This document shows, one piece after another, positions 1 through 8,981 of a stretch of 64,000 nt of DNA; the first letter of the stretch is position 1; every line of letters starts with the position of its first letter. A model generated the notes under the pieces. It was not told where the DNA came from, did not search any database, and worked only from the letters and a program-made list of their open reading frames with translations. The translations under genes and the position numbers were made by a program. The stretch is from Flavobacterium frigoris PS1. Its GTDB lineage: Bacteria > Bacteroidota > Bacteroidia > Flavobacteriales > Flavobacteriaceae. The stretch spans positions 124,001 through 188,000 of the forward strand of contig NZ_AHKF01000020.1 of NCBI RefSeq assembly GCF_000252125.1, read 5' to 3'.

Positions 1-1
1 C

Positions 2-796
2 GATTTACTAAATCAAGGAAAAAAAAATAGGCAGATTTTAGCTACTTCGTCCCTTATTTCCCTACTTCTTGTTTTTTTACTTGCATTGGGAATGTATAGA
101 CGGTACAAATTCATCAAGAAAACCAATGTCATTATTGAAGAAGAAAAGAATCGATCTGACAGTTTGTTGCTTAATATTCTTCCGGTAGAGACCGCTTTTG
201 AATTAAAGAAAAACGGAAAAGTGTTGGCTAAAAAATTTGAATCAGTTACGGTATTGTTTACTGATTTTGAGAGTTTTACTCATTATGCAGAAAAACTTTC
301 GCCAGAGAAATTAGTCGAAATTGTAGATTATTATTTTTCCAAATTCGATGCAATTATAGAAAAATATAATCTGGAGAAAATCAAAACGGTAGGTGACTGT
401 TATATGTGTGCGGGGGGATTGCCTTTTCCAACAAAAGACCATGCATATAGAATGGTGCTTGCTGCTTTTGAAATGGTTGAATTTGTTAGGGATTCAAAAA
501 ATAACAATCCACTAAATCACACTCGTTTTGAAATCCGCATCGGAATTAATTCAGGCCCAGTTGTTGCCGGTGTCGTGGGAACGAAGAAATTTGCTTATGA
601 TATTTGGGGCGATTCAGTCAATATCGCTTCCCGCATGGAGTCTAACTCAGAGTCCGGGAAAATTAATATATCTGAAAACACTTATGAGTTGATTAAAGAC
701 GCCTTTGATTGTGATTATAGAGGCGAAATTGAAGTTAAAAACAGAGGAATGATGAAGATGTACTTCATCAATGATTCGAAGCATAAAATGATCTAA
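2..796 (+). CDS. Class III adenylate cyclase, membrane-anchored (5' truncated by window edge)
   Basis: The reading frame is open from base 2, so the true start lies upstream of the window. The visible part begins with a hydrophobic stretch (about bases 35-90, ending LLLVFLLALGMYRRY). A short basic and coiled linker follows, then a complete class III cyclase domain. The two metal-binding Asp residues are in FTDFESF (base 263) and VGDCYMC (base 395). The purine-selecting Lys (EKIKTVGD) and Asp (YDIWGD) favour ATP over GTP. The Asn and Arg of NIASR supply the transition-state contacts. The product should convert ATP to cAMP at the inner face of the membrane. Bacteroidota homologues often carry N-terminal TPR repeats, which would lie outside the window (inference). 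Confidence 0.9.
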   Translation, partial: DLLNQGKKNRQILATSSLISLLLVFLLALGMYRRYKFIKKTNVIIEEEKNRSDSLLLNILPVETAFELKKNGKVLAKKFESVTVLFTDFESFTHYAEKLSPEKLVEIVDYYFSKFDAIIEKYNLEKIKTVGDCYMCAGGLPFPTKDHAYRMVLAAFEMVEFVRDSKNNNPLNHTRFEIRIGINSGPVVAGVVGTKKFAYDIWGDSVNIASRMESNSESGKINISENTYELIKDAFDCDYRGEIEVKNRGMMKMYFINDSKHKMI

Positions 797-1081
797 ATGC
801 ACTTAAAACGATTCTCTTGTTACTGCAATTCCTTTACAAACCGTGAATTCTGAAACTAAAATGAAAAATTATATAAAAGCCAGAAGTTGTATATGTCGTA
901 TTTTTGTAATGTATAAATTCTGTTTAGTAGTGCTGCTACTAATTTGACAGGTTGGCAAAATGGCATCAAGTACATAGAGGTTTTCCGACCTTCCGTCTAT
1001 GACCAACGAAATGGTACACGAGCTTGATACCCATTGATTAGTTTTAAGGATGGTACCGCTAAGCAGTTTTTTTTATAAAAA

Positions 1082-2272
1082 TTATGGAATGGAGTTCAGG
1101 TGACGTGCAAGGAAAACGCCCATGCTAAAGCAAGATTGAAGGAGATAACCGCCAGTAGGTGCATCCAAATCTAGCATTTCTCCAATACAATAGTGATTGT
1201 CCATCATTTTTAATTGAAAATTTTCATCCACGGAATTCAATTTAATACCGCCAGTTGTTGATATGGCTTCATCCAATAATGCAGCTCCAGTTATTTCTAC
1301 AGGGAGTTTTTTGATGTTTTGTGCCAAAAGTTCCGAATTCAGGTAGGTTTCTTTCGAAAGATAGATTTTCAGAAGTCCAATTTGCGCAGGAGTCAATTTG
1401 AGCTCTTTTTGTAATTTTTCGCTCGTCTTTTTTATGTTTGATTTTCTGATCTTTTGAAGCAAATCATCATAACTTAATGTTGGTTTTAGATCCAAAAAGA
1501 TAGTAGCCTTTTGCTTGCTGTTAAGCTCATCCCGAATTTGTGGGCTAACTGCATAAATGGCATTGCCCTCTAAACCAAAACGTGTAATCACAACTTCGCC
1601 TTTTTGAGTTTTACTTCCGCAGCTTAGGGCTATATTCTTCAACGGATTTCCTTCAAAGCTATTTATGAAATCGGTATTCCAGTCAACACAGTATGCACAA
1701 TTTGAGGCTTTAAAAGGAACAACATCGACCCCTTTTTTATGGAAAAGGTCGAGCCAAGTCCCGTCAGACCCAGTTATTTTCCAACTTCCTCCGCCCATGG
1801 CAAAAATAGTATGATCAGATTTGATAGCTATATCAGAATTAAAAACAAGATCATCATTCGCATTCCAGCCTGTCCAATTATGTTGAAATTGGATAGCTAC
1901 ATTTCTTTTGTTGAGGACATCAAGAATTGCATTAAGCACTTCAATAGGCTTGATTCCGCTTTCAGGATATACACGTTTGCTGCTGCCTATGTATGTGGGG
2001 ATTCCCATTAGATCAATCCATTTTTGAAAATCGGCGTTGTCAAAATCGAGTAAGGCTTCCTGGATAAAATGAGATGGAGTATAACGTTCTATCAGTTGCG
2101 CTATGGGTTCAGAATGGGTGAGGTTAAATCCGCCTTTTCCGGCCACAAGGAATTTTCTTCCAAGGGTTTTGTTTTTCTCGTAAATGCTAACATTGAACTT
2201 CTGCGGATCAAGAAATGCGGCGAGTAAAAATGCTGCAGGTCCTCCTCCAATAATTGAGACTGATTTCTTCAC
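1082..2272 (-). CDS. HI0933/BaiN-like FAD-dependent flavoprotein
   Basis: This 396-residue protein starts with a Rossmann dinucleotide-binding motif (SIIGGGPAAFLLAAFL). The family signature GRKFLVAGKGGFNLTHS follows near residue 40. The C-terminal FAD contact region reads GEMLDLDAPTGGYLLQ. These features and the length place it in the HI0933/YhiN/BaiN family of predicted NAD(P)/FAD-dependent oxidoreductases. No signal peptide is seen, so it should be cytoplasmic. The substrate is unknown for most members. It stands alone, divergent from the zincin protease on the right. It ends about 285 bases from the cyclase gene, and I see no clear gene in that gap. Confidence 0.85.
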   Translation of the reverse strand: MKKSVSIIGGGPAAFLLAAFLDPQKFNVSIYEKNKTLGRKFLVAGKGGFNLTHSEPIAQLIERYTPSHFIQEALLDFDNADFQKWIDLMGIPTYIGSSKRVYPESGIKPIEVLNAILDVLNKRNVAIQFQHNWTGWNANDDLVFNSDIAIKSDHTIFAMGGGSWKITGSDGTWLDLFHKKGVDVVPFKASNCAYCVDWNTDFINSFEGNPLKNIALSCGSKTQKGEVVITRFGLEGNAIYAVSPQIRDELNSKQKATIFLDLKPTLSYDDLLQKIRKSNIKKTSEKLQKELKLTPAQIGLLKIYLSKETYLNSELLAQNIKKLPVEITGAALLDEAISTTGGIKLNSVDENFQLKMMDNHYCIGEMLDLDAPTGGYLLQSCFSMGVFLARHLNSIP

Positions 2273-2293
2273 CCTGCAAAAATACTCTTTGTT

Positions 2294-2322
2294 TAAGGAT
2301 TAAAGCCGTAATCCTTTTTTTA
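2294..2322 (+). terminator. Rho-independent terminator-like hairpin in front of a divergent gene
   Basis: The arms AAGGATTA and TAATCCTT form a perfect 8-bp stem with a 6-base loop, followed by a T-run on the plus strand. It sits about 22 bases upstream of the start of the minus-strand flavoprotein gene, with no plus-strand gene for it to terminate. It may be a leftover, or it may block antisense transcription into the divergent gene. Confidence 0.55.
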
Positions 2323-2661
2323 TTAGTTGTTATGATAGCAAAACGGCATGTAATCTAGCGCGGTTTTGTTAGTCTGCCGTACTGTCAATTTAGATATAGG
2401 ATTCCACTCCGTTCCTTCCGCTCCGATTTCCTTAGTACGTTTGAATTAACAGTTTTTAAATAGAGAATGGTACATCAACAGAAATTGTGTAACGCAGCTA
2501 GGAAGGTTTGTTAGATATAAAATGGAAAGAGCTGACTTTTTTTGTGAATAATAGTTTTCATTTGAATAATTGTTAATAATAAGTTAAACAAATCTTCTGC
2601 AATCAATATATTGCCGTTTAAAAAGATATTTTTGATTTTTAAAACTATAAATAACCAGTAA
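2323..2661. other. Intergenic region without a recognised gene
   Basis: This stretch separates the flavoprotein gene from the zincin protease. I see no convincing coding frame or RNA gene. A TATTTTTG motif at 2627-2634 fits the -7 element of Bacteroidota promoters and is 27 bases ahead of the protease start, but no TTG lies at the usual distance upstream of it. Confidence 0.4.
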
Positions 2662-5136
2662 GTGAATAAAATTCTCATTTTAACCGCTGTCGCCGCGATT
2701 ATGCTCGCGCCAACACCACAATTTGCGCAGTCTAAGCGCAAAAAAAATAAGAAAACGGAAGCGGCTGTAACGCCTCCTGCAGAAAAAAAGTCAGAAAGTA
2801 CTATCAAAGAATACAGCAAGGTAATTACAAAAGACGCAATTTCTGATAAGGGATTGTTTACGGTTCACAAAGTGGATAAGAAATATTATTTTGAAATCCC
2901 GAATATCCTCTTAAACAAAGACATGCTTTTGGTAAGTAGATTTTCAAAACTACCTTCTAATTTAGGTGGTGGTTATGTAAATGCGGGTTCAGAAACTAAT
3001 GAACAACTAATTGTATGGCAACGTTTTCAGGATAAAATACTCATTAAGCTAAAATCTTATAAATCAATAGCTAACGATAGTTTACCCATCAGTATTTCGG
3101 TGAAATCAAATAATTATGAGCCTACCTTGTTTGCCTTTGATATTGCCGCATTTAGCAAAGATTCAGCTAACACCGTAATTGATGTGACTAAATTTTATAG
3201 TACAGATGTGAAGTCTATTAGCGGATTGTCGTCAGCTATGAGAGAAACATATAAGGTGAAAGGGTTAGATGATTCGAGAAGCTTTATTAATGCGATGCGC
3301 AGTTTTCCAATGAATATCGAGGTTGTTCAGGATTTTACCTATAACGCTTCAAAACCACCAGTTTTAGAAGATTCTGAAACGATCAGCATCCAGATGAACC
3401 AATCGATGATTTTGCTTCCGGAGCAGTTGATGCAACCCAGATTAGCCGATTCAAGAGTAGGATGGTTTACCATAAGCCAATTTGATTACGGAAGTGATGA
3501 ATTAAAATCAGACAGCAAAACGTATATCCGTCGTTGGAGGCTGGAGCCCAAAGATCCTGAAGCTTATGCCCGCGGAGAATTAGTAGAGCCTGTAAAACCA
3601 ATCGTTTATTATTTAGATCCCGCGACTCCTGAAAAGCTGCGTAAATACATCAAAATGGGAATCGAAGAATGGCAAAAGCCTTTTGAAGGAGCTGGATTTA
3701 AAAATGCCATCATAGCCAAAGACGCACCAACAAAAGAAGAGGATCCTGATTTTAGTCCGGAAGACATTCGTTATTCTGTGATTCGTTATGTTGCGAGCAC
3801 AACCCGAAATGCGGTAGGACCAAGTGTTACTGATCCTAGAACGGGAGAGATAATCGAGAGTGATGTGATTTGGTATCACAATCATTTGCGCTCTTACAGA
3901 AATAGGTATTTATTAGAAACTGGAGCTGCAAATCCATCCGCACGAACTTTACATACCAGTGACGAGGAAATGGGAGATATGATGCGTATGGTAATTGCAC
4001 ATGAGGTAGGTCATGCCCTTGGTTTTCCACACAATATGGGGGCTAGTTGTGCCTATGAAACTGAAAGCTATAGAAACGGTGCGTTTACGCAAAAAAACGG
4101 TATTGCAGCCAGTATAATGGATTATGCGCGATTCAATTACATTGCGCAACCTGGAGATAAGAATATTCGTTTTATACGCCAAATGGGAGCCTATGATCAT
4201 TATGCTGTTAATTGGGGATATAGGGTAATTCCAAATTCAAAATCTCCTCAAGCAGAGAGTACCACATTGGATAAATGGATTTTGGCAAAAACGGGTGATC
4301 CAATGTATAAATTCGGGAAACAGAGCAGTAGTTTTGATCCAACTTCACAAACAGAAGATATAGGTGACAATTCGATGAAAGCCAGTACCTATGGTCTGAA
4401 AAATTTACAGTTTGTTGCGGCTCATTTGTCTGAGTGGACCAGTGATGTAACCAATAATTATGAAGATTTAGATGAGTTGTATAAGGAAATGTTGGATGTT
4501 TGGAGCAGGTATGTAGGACATGTTGTGACTAATGTGGGTGGAGTGCATGAAAACCTTCAAAAGCCTAACCAAAAAGGGAATGTGTATGAAATTGTTCCCA
4601 AAGCACAACAGCAACAAGCGATGCAATGGTTGCAGGACAATGCATTTAACTCACCAACTTGGTTAGTAAATGTATCTACATTAAAAAACATAGATTATGC
4701 GGGATACACGGAACTGTTCAGAAACCTGCAAGCGCGCCATTTAAATAATGTTTTAAGTTTTGGCCGTATTGGTAGATTGATGGATGCTGAAATAATGGGG
4801 ACTACTAATTATAAAGCACTTGATTTGCTCCGTGATATGAGAAAAGGGATCTGGAAAGAAGCAGTTACTGGTACAAATGTGGTCATTTACCGCAGAAATT
4901 TACAACGCGCTTATATTGAAAGGATGAACTATTTAATGACCGAAGAAATAAAATCAGATAAATCAGAGGGATATTATAATGTATCGCAATCGGATCTAAG
5001 ATCTTTGGTAAGAGGAGAACTTAATGTTTTAAAGGGAATGCTCGTGATTGCAAAAAGCAAAGCCCTAAATACCGAAACGAAATACCATTATGAAGACAGT
5101 ATTAAACGAATTGAACTTATTCTAAATCCTAAGTAG
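2662..5136 (+). CDS. Exported zinc-dependent metalloprotease (DUF5117/DUF4953-type metzincin)
   Basis: This 824-residue protein uses a GTG start that directly precedes a good signal peptide (ILILTAVAAIMLAPTPQFAQ), followed by a Lys-rich linker. A DUF5118/DUF5117-like region occupies the N-terminal half. The catalytic motif HEVGHALGFPH starts at His447 and matches HExxHxxGxxH, with Glu448 as the base and His447, His451 and His457 as zinc ligands. ASIMDYARFNYIAQPGD follows and resembles the Met-turn region. Large exported proteases of this type are common in Bacteroidota and act in the periplasm or outside the cell; the substrate is unknown. The gene is monocistronic and is closed by a strong terminator at 5151. 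Confidence 0.9.
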   Translation: MNKILILTAVAAIMLAPTPQFAQSKRKKNKKTEAAVTPPAEKKSESTIKEYSKVITKDAISDKGLFTVHKVDKKYYFEIPNILLNKDMLLVSRFSKLPSNLGGGYVNAGSETNEQLIVWQRFQDKILIKLKSYKSIANDSLPISISVKSNNYEPTLFAFDIAAFSKDSANTVIDVTKFYSTDVKSISGLSSAMRETYKVKGLDDSRSFINAMRSFPMNIEVVQDFTYNASKPPVLEDSETISIQMNQSMILLPEQLMQPRLADSRVGWFTISQFDYGSDELKSDSKTYIRRWRLEPKDPEAYARGELVEPVKPIVYYLDPATPEKLRKYIKMGIEEWQKPFEGAGFKNAIIAKDAPTKEEDPDFSPEDIRYSVIRYVASTTRNAVGPSVTDPRTGEIIESDVIWYHNHLRSYRNRYLLETGAANPSARTLHTSDEEMGDMMRMVIAHEVGHALGFPHNMGASCAYETESYRNGAFTQKNGIAASIMDYARFNYIAQPGDKNIRFIRQMGAYDHYAVNWGYRVIPNSKSPQAESTTLDKWILAKTGDPMYKFGKQSSSFDPTSQTEDIGDNSMKASTYGLKNLQFVAAHLSEWTSDVTNNYEDLDELYKEMLDVWSRYVGHVVTNVGGVHENLQKPNQKGNVYEIVPKAQQQQAMQWLQDNAFNSPTWLVNVSTLKNIDYAGYTELFRNLQARHLNNVLSFGRIGRLMDAEIMGTTNYKALDLLRDMRKGIWKEAVTGTNVVIYRRNLQRAYIERMNYLMTEEIKSDKSEGYYNVSQSDLRSLVRGELNVLKGMLVIAKSKALNTETKYHYEDSIKRIELILNPK

Positions 5137-5150
5137 TTTAAATTTAGAAG

Positions 5151-5189
5151 CAACAAAAAAAATCCGCTACTGGCGGATTTTTTTTGTTG
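5151..5189. terminator. Strong intrinsic terminator after the metalloprotease
   Basis: The arms AATCCGC and GCGGATT (5161-5167 and 5173-5179) extend into flanking A and T runs, giving a long stem with a 5-base loop and a T8 tract. The flanking caac and gttg add further pairing. It could work in both directions. Confidence 0.85.
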
Positions 5190-5258
5190 AGGTAATAAAA
5201 ACACTTTTGTACTGAAGCACTTTTATGCTTTAGAATTGAAAAGTGCTGAATTATTATT

Positions 5259-5287
5259 TTGATGTTTCAATTTTCTAACTATTTTTG
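5259..5287 (+). promoter_or_regulatory. Bacteroidota-type promoter for the DUF4920 gene
   Basis: A -33 TTG at 5259-5261 is separated by 18 bases from a -7 TATTTTTG at 5280-5287. This matches the TTG-N(17-23)-TAnnTTTG consensus known for Flavobacterium. It lies about 37 bases ahead of the ATG. Confidence 0.65.
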
Positions 5288-5324
5288 TTAGTTAGCAAAA
5301 TAAATTAGTAACAAAAAAAAGGTA

Positions 5325-5819
5325 ATGATGAAGAAGTCAATTGTAATAGCGTGCTCGGTTCTGGTATTACTGAGTTGTAAAAAAGAGGATAAAGTTCAGG
5401 AAATAACAACGGAAGTGGCATATGCTACTTTTGGAGATAGTATTTCAGATAAAAACGCCTTGTCAAAAGAAGAGATATTAGCCAAATTTAATAAGTTATC
5501 TCAAGGAGATACGATTGATGTAAAATTTAAGTCTAAAATAAAAGAAGTTTGTCAGCAGAAAGGATGTTGGATGAGTTTGGATTTAACGAACGATAAAGAA
5601 GTGTTTGTTAAATTTAAGGATTATGCTTTTTTTGTTCCAAAAAATTCAGGGAATGCAGAAGTTGTAATTAGTGGAAAAGCCTATGTAAGTGTTGAAACTG
5701 TTGAGGATTTAAAACATTATGCAAAAGATGGAGGTAAGTCTCAGGCTGCTATTGACAGTATCGTTGCGCCAAAAACAAAGTATTCGCTTATGGCTGATGG
5801 TGTTTTGATAAGAAAATAA
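5325..5819 (+). CDS. DUF4920 domain lipoprotein
   Basis: The 164-residue protein starts MMKKS and has a lipoprotein signal ending in the lipobox VLLSC (Cys18), followed by charged residues. The body (about residues 30-160) carries the DUF4920 hallmarks: an early FGDSIS, then VCQQKGCWMSL with two conserved Cys. DUF4920 is a small periplasmic beta-barrel-like domain of unknown function found in Bacteroidota, and the paired Cys suggests a metal site or redox role (inference). A promoter lies just upstream. A nested hairpin follows the stop. Confidence 0.8.
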   Translation: MMKKSIVIACSVLVLLSCKKEDKVQEITTEVAYATFGDSISDKNALSKEEILAKFNKLSQGDTIDVKFKSKIKEVCQQKGCWMSLDLTNDKEVFVKFKDYAFFVPKNSGNAEVVISGKAYVSVETVEDLKHYAKDGGKSQAAIDSIVAPKTKYSLMADGVLIRK

Positions 5820-5848
5820 ATGAAAAACAGTATTCTGTATGACATCTG

Positions 5849-5891
5849 TTTATTTGATATCGCTCGCTATTCGAGCTGTCGCTCAAATAAA
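5849..5891. other. Nested hairpin downstream of the DUF4920 gene
   Basis: The outer arms TTTATTTG (5849-5856) and CAAATAAA (5884-5891) enclose inner arms GCTCG (5862-5866) and CGAGC (5872-5876). No T-run follows, so it is not a classical terminator. It could stabilise the 3' end of the mRNA or be a small dispersed palindrome. Confidence 0.45.
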
Positions 5892-5977
5892 GGTGTTTAA
5901 ATCTGTATTAGATACTTTGTTATTTTTGCATTTTAAGAAAGATATGAGAGCGTAAATCAAAGCTTAGAATTAATTTC

Positions 5978-6006
5978 AAAAATCCGCTATTAGCGAATTT
6001 TTATTT
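5978..6006 (+). terminator. Possible intrinsic terminator
   Basis: AAATCCGCT and AGCGAATTT pair with one mismatch around a 3-base loop and are followed by TTTATTTT. The stem resembles the one at 5151-5189, which suggests a degenerate duplicate. It lies about 160 bases after the DUF4920 stop. Confidence 0.45.
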
Positions 6007-6518
6007 TCATGAAATATAAAAAGAACCTCGCCAAGGAAGTACTTTTTAGATTATTAAAACGAATGTTTTATTCTACATCTACACATAGTTGAAAAGCGCT
6101 AATACTGCCAAATGGACTAATAGCGACAGATTTTAATTAGTGCAAATAAGCGACTTTCTTTCCGATTTTTAATTTGTGAATAATTGCAGTTATTTTCAAT
6201 CTTCTTAAATATTTTCTCCATTTGAAGTAATTGTTTGTCCATATTCAAATAACACTGGCGCAGGGTATGAACTTTTATCCTGCGACTCAAAGTCTCATGT
6301 TTTTGCGCAGTTCACGCGATCGATTTGTTTTTTAGAGTCACTCTTTAGAGAAAGGAGTTCTTTTAATACTAATTAAAATCTAATTATAAAACATATATAT
6401 TTGACTGTTAGTTATTTAAAATAATATTAAATTAAATATTTCCAAAAAATAAATCTTGGTTTTTGAAATAAAAATGGGCAGCGCAACGGTCACTAAAGTT
6501 CGATTTATGCGTTAACAT
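6007..6518. other. Intergenic region without a recognised gene
   Basis: This AT-rich part of the 1 kb gap between the DUF4920 gene and proV has no supportable coding frame or RNA gene. It is followed by a good promoter (6519-6549) and a decayed gene (6586-6820). Confidence 0.4.
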
Positions 6519-6549
6519 TTGTTTAGGGGAGCTTTTAGTTGTACGTTTG
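6519..6549 (+). promoter_or_regulatory. Bacteroidota-type promoter upstream of the gene relic and proVWX
   Basis: TTG at 6519-6521 and TACGTTTG at 6542-6549 are separated by 20 bases, an exact match to the Flavobacterium consensus. It precedes the decayed gene and is about 290 bases ahead of the proV start. No closer match was seen, so it may now drive the transporter operon through a long leader. Confidence 0.6.
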
Positions 6550-6585
6550 CCCCCCATCAAGAATAAAATTCACAAACAAAATAAC

Positions 6586-6820
6586 GAAAAAGTTGACGGC
6601 TTTGCATTTGATCTCAGAGATCAGATGATAGAGTCGAATATTCTTTTATGAACTTAAAGGAATATTAGGTAGTGCAGGACATGTTGAGAACTACATTAAT
6701 GCAGCGCAAGGAAAAAACCAACCCTGGTTAGGACTGTTTTAGGGGAATACCTTATTTAACAGGACCATTGATGCTGATTGGGAAATGCGCTTCAATCTTA
6801 ATATCGTTTATTACTTTTAA
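6586..6820 (+). pseudogene. Decayed gene fragment, possible outer-membrane protein C-terminus
   Basis: A coding-like stretch reads VDGFAFDLRDQMIESNI in one frame up to about 6648. It continues after a frameshift as ELKGILGSAGHVENYINAA, NQPWLGLF, an in-frame TAG at 6740-6742, then NTLFNRTIDADWEMRFNLN and a final IVYYF before TAA at 6818. The aromatic C-terminus with a terminal Phe is typical of outer-membrane beta-barrels (inference). No start codon or N-terminal part is seen, so the 5' end was probably deleted while the promoter at 6519 survived. The family is not identified. Confidence 0.45.
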
Positions 6821-6838
6821 TTAGAAAATAGAGATATT

Positions 6839-8083
6839 ATGGAGGAGAAAAGAAAAATAAAAATTAAGGTTGAGGACCTAACACTGATTTTCGGTAAACG
6901 TAAACAGGAGGCTCTTGCTCTACTTGAAAAAGGGATTTCAAAAGAAGAAATCCTGAAGAAAACTAAATGTACTGTTGGGGTCAACAAAGTTAGCTTTGAA
7001 ATTAAAGAAGGAGAGATTTTTGTTATTATGGGCTTGTCCGGTAGTGGGAAATCTACTTTAATCCGCTGTTTGAACCGACTTAACGAACCTACATCCGGTA
7101 AAGTTTTTTTCGATGATCATGATATTACCCGCGAGACAAATAAAGAACTGCTGGAGACCAGACGTACACAAATGAGTATGGTATTTCAAAAGTTTGGTCT
7201 GCTGCCACACAGAACTATTCTTGAGAATGCTGCTTTTGGACTAGAGATCAGGGGAGACGAAAAGCAGGAACGGGAAGAAAAAGCCTTGCAGGCACTTGAA
7301 ACAGTGGGCTTAAAAGGGTATGAATATCAATATCCATCGGAAATGTCAGGAGGTATGCAACAAAGGGTAGGTTTAGCGCGTGCTCTGGCAAATGATCCGG
7401 AAGTTTTGCTAATGGACGAGGCATTTTCTGCACTTGATCCACTGATAAAATCGGATATGCAGGATGAATTACTGGCCATACAAAACAAGTTGCAAAAAAC
7501 AATCGTATTTATTACTCATGATTTAGACGAAGCTATGAAAATAGGTGACCGTATCGCTATTATGAAAGATGGGGTTGTGGAACAAATTGGAACTGCGGAA
7601 GATATTCTAACTGGCCCAGCAACTGAATATGTTGAAGCCTTTGTTAATAAAGTAGATCGAAAAACTATTATTACAGCTGAATCGCTGATGTTTAAAAAGA
7701 TTACGCTAGTCCAAATTGCCAAAGATGGACCTAAAGGATCGATTCGTAAAATGCGCGACATTGGAGTTGACATTCTTCCTGTAGAGGATGAAAAAAGAAG
7801 ATTTCTTGGTTATGTCTGGTTGCGAGACCTGCTAGAATTAGAAAAAGAAAAAGAAATGTCTATCGAGAAGGCACTGAAGAAAAATGTCCCTAGTGTCTAT
7901 AAATCCTATTCTGTAGAAGATATGCTGCCCCTGATTATAGGGACTAAATACCCTCTGGCTGTTATAGAGGAAGATACCGGGAAATTACTTGGTCTGATAT
8001 CTCAAACTTCTCTGATTATTGAAGCTACGCGATTTGAAAAAGAAGAAATAAGTGAACTAAAAGAACGAGCAAACGAAATGTAA
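6839..8083 (+). CDS. proV: Glycine betaine/proline ABC transporter, ATPase subunit ProV
   Basis: This 414-residue ATPase energises osmoprotectant uptake. Walker A is GLSGSGKST (residues 65-73), the ABC signature MSGGMQQRVGLARAL lies near 169-183, and Walker B is LLMDEAFSALDP near 190. A tandem CBS-domain region fills about residues 280-405. In OpuA-type importers such CBS pairs sense ionic strength and gate transport. The N-terminal KKTKCTVGVNKVSFEIKEGE matches ProV/OpuAA. The gene leads an operon with proW (1-base gap) and proX (33-base gap). The promoter is probably the one at 6519. Confidence 0.95.
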   Translation: MEEKRKIKIKVEDLTLIFGKRKQEALALLEKGISKEEILKKTKCTVGVNKVSFEIKEGEIFVIMGLSGSGKSTLIRCLNRLNEPTSGKVFFDDHDITRETNKELLETRRTQMSMVFQKFGLLPHRTILENAAFGLEIRGDEKQEREEKALQALETVGLKGYEYQYPSEMSGGMQQRVGLARALANDPEVLLMDEAFSALDPLIKSDMQDELLAIQNKLQKTIVFITHDLDEAMKIGDRIAIMKDGVVEQIGTAEDILTGPATEYVEAFVNKVDRKTIITAESLMFKKITLVQIAKDGPKGSIRKMRDIGVDILPVEDEKRRFLGYVWLRDLLELEKEKEMSIEKALKKNVPSVYKSYSVEDMLPLIIGTKYPLAVIEEDTGKLLGLISQTSLIIEATRFEKEEISELKERANEM

Positions 8084-8084
8084 T

Positions 8085-8948
8085 ATGGAAAAGTTAATTG
8101 ATCTTGGTAAATATATAGAAATAGGAATTAATAAGTTAGAAAAGAACTTTTCCGGATTGTGGGAAGCTATTGATGGTGTCATTTCCTGGACGGTTGACAG
8201 TATGAATGACGTATTGCTGGGCATCCCTTTTTATATCATTATTGCATTTGTAGCCTTGGGGGCTTATTATGCTAATGCTGGAAAAAGTGCCTTTAAAATA
8301 GAAGGATTAAAAAAAGGAGCAGGATTAGCAGTATTTGCCGTTTTTGGATTATTGTTGATTTTTGCGATGGGCTATTGGGAAGAATCCATACAAACAACCA
8401 CCTTGGTTATTGTTTCCACCCTGATTGCGTTACTTTTTGGAGTTCCGTTAGGGATTGTGGCCGCCCGAAGCACAACAGCTGACGTTATTATCAGACCCAT
8501 ACTTGATTTGATGCAAACCATGCCAGCCTTTGTTTATCTGATTCCGGCTATTTTCTTTTTTAGTGTAGGAAATACGCCTGGAGTTGTAGCTACTGTGATT
8601 TTCTCGCTGCCGCCCGCTGTTCGTTTAACTAGTCTAGGAATTAGAAATGTTGCAGAAGATGTGATTGAGGCAGGACGCGCTTTTGGTGCAACCGAGAGAC
8701 AAATTTTATTTAAAATACAATTGCCTTTGGCAAAACCAACTATTTTGGCGGGAATCAACCAAGTTATACTATTGGCTTTATCGATGGTGGTAATCGCTTC
8801 GATGGTAGGAGCTAAAGGACTGGGAAGTATTGTTTACCAGGGAATTCAGCAGAACGACATTGCAAAAGGTTTTGAATCTGGATTGGGCATTGTGATATTG
8901 GCGATAATTTTAGACAGAACGACACAAGCTATCGCAAAGAAAAAATAA
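8085..8948 (+). CDS. proW: Glycine betaine/proline ABC transporter, permease ProW
   Basis: This 287-residue inner-membrane protein has about seven hydrophobic segments. The binding-protein-dependent transport domain fills the C-terminal two thirds. The EAA-type coupling loop reads EAGRAFGATERQILFKIQLP, followed by AKPTILAGINQVI, as in ProW/OpuAB. It forms the membrane channel with ProV, and its start lies 1 base after the proV stop, so translation is probably coupled. ProX delivers the ligand. Confidence 0.95.
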   Translation: MEKLIDLGKYIEIGINKLEKNFSGLWEAIDGVISWTVDSMNDVLLGIPFYIIIAFVALGAYYANAGKSAFKIEGLKKGAGLAVFAVFGLLLIFAMGYWEESIQTTTLVIVSTLIALLFGVPLGIVAARSTTADVIIRPILDLMQTMPAFVYLIPAIFFFSVGNTPGVVATVIFSLPPAVRLTSLGIRNVAEDVIEAGRAFGATERQILFKIQLPLAKPTILAGINQVILLALSMVVIASMVGAKGLGSIVYQGIQQNDIAKGFESGLGIVILAIILDRTTQAIAKKK

Positions 8949-8981
8949 GAGTAATAAGAATAATAATAAATAAATATAATT

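Noticed and set aside
797..1081. Possible small gene after the cyclase
   Set aside because: No frame of useful length with a start and ribosome binding site. A TATTTTTG near 898-905 is a lone promoter-like motif.
2511..2819. Minus-strand frame of 102 codons upstream of the zincin protease
   Set aside because: It overlaps the signal peptide region of the protease gene in antisense, and its hydrophobic runs are mirror images of AT-rich sequence.
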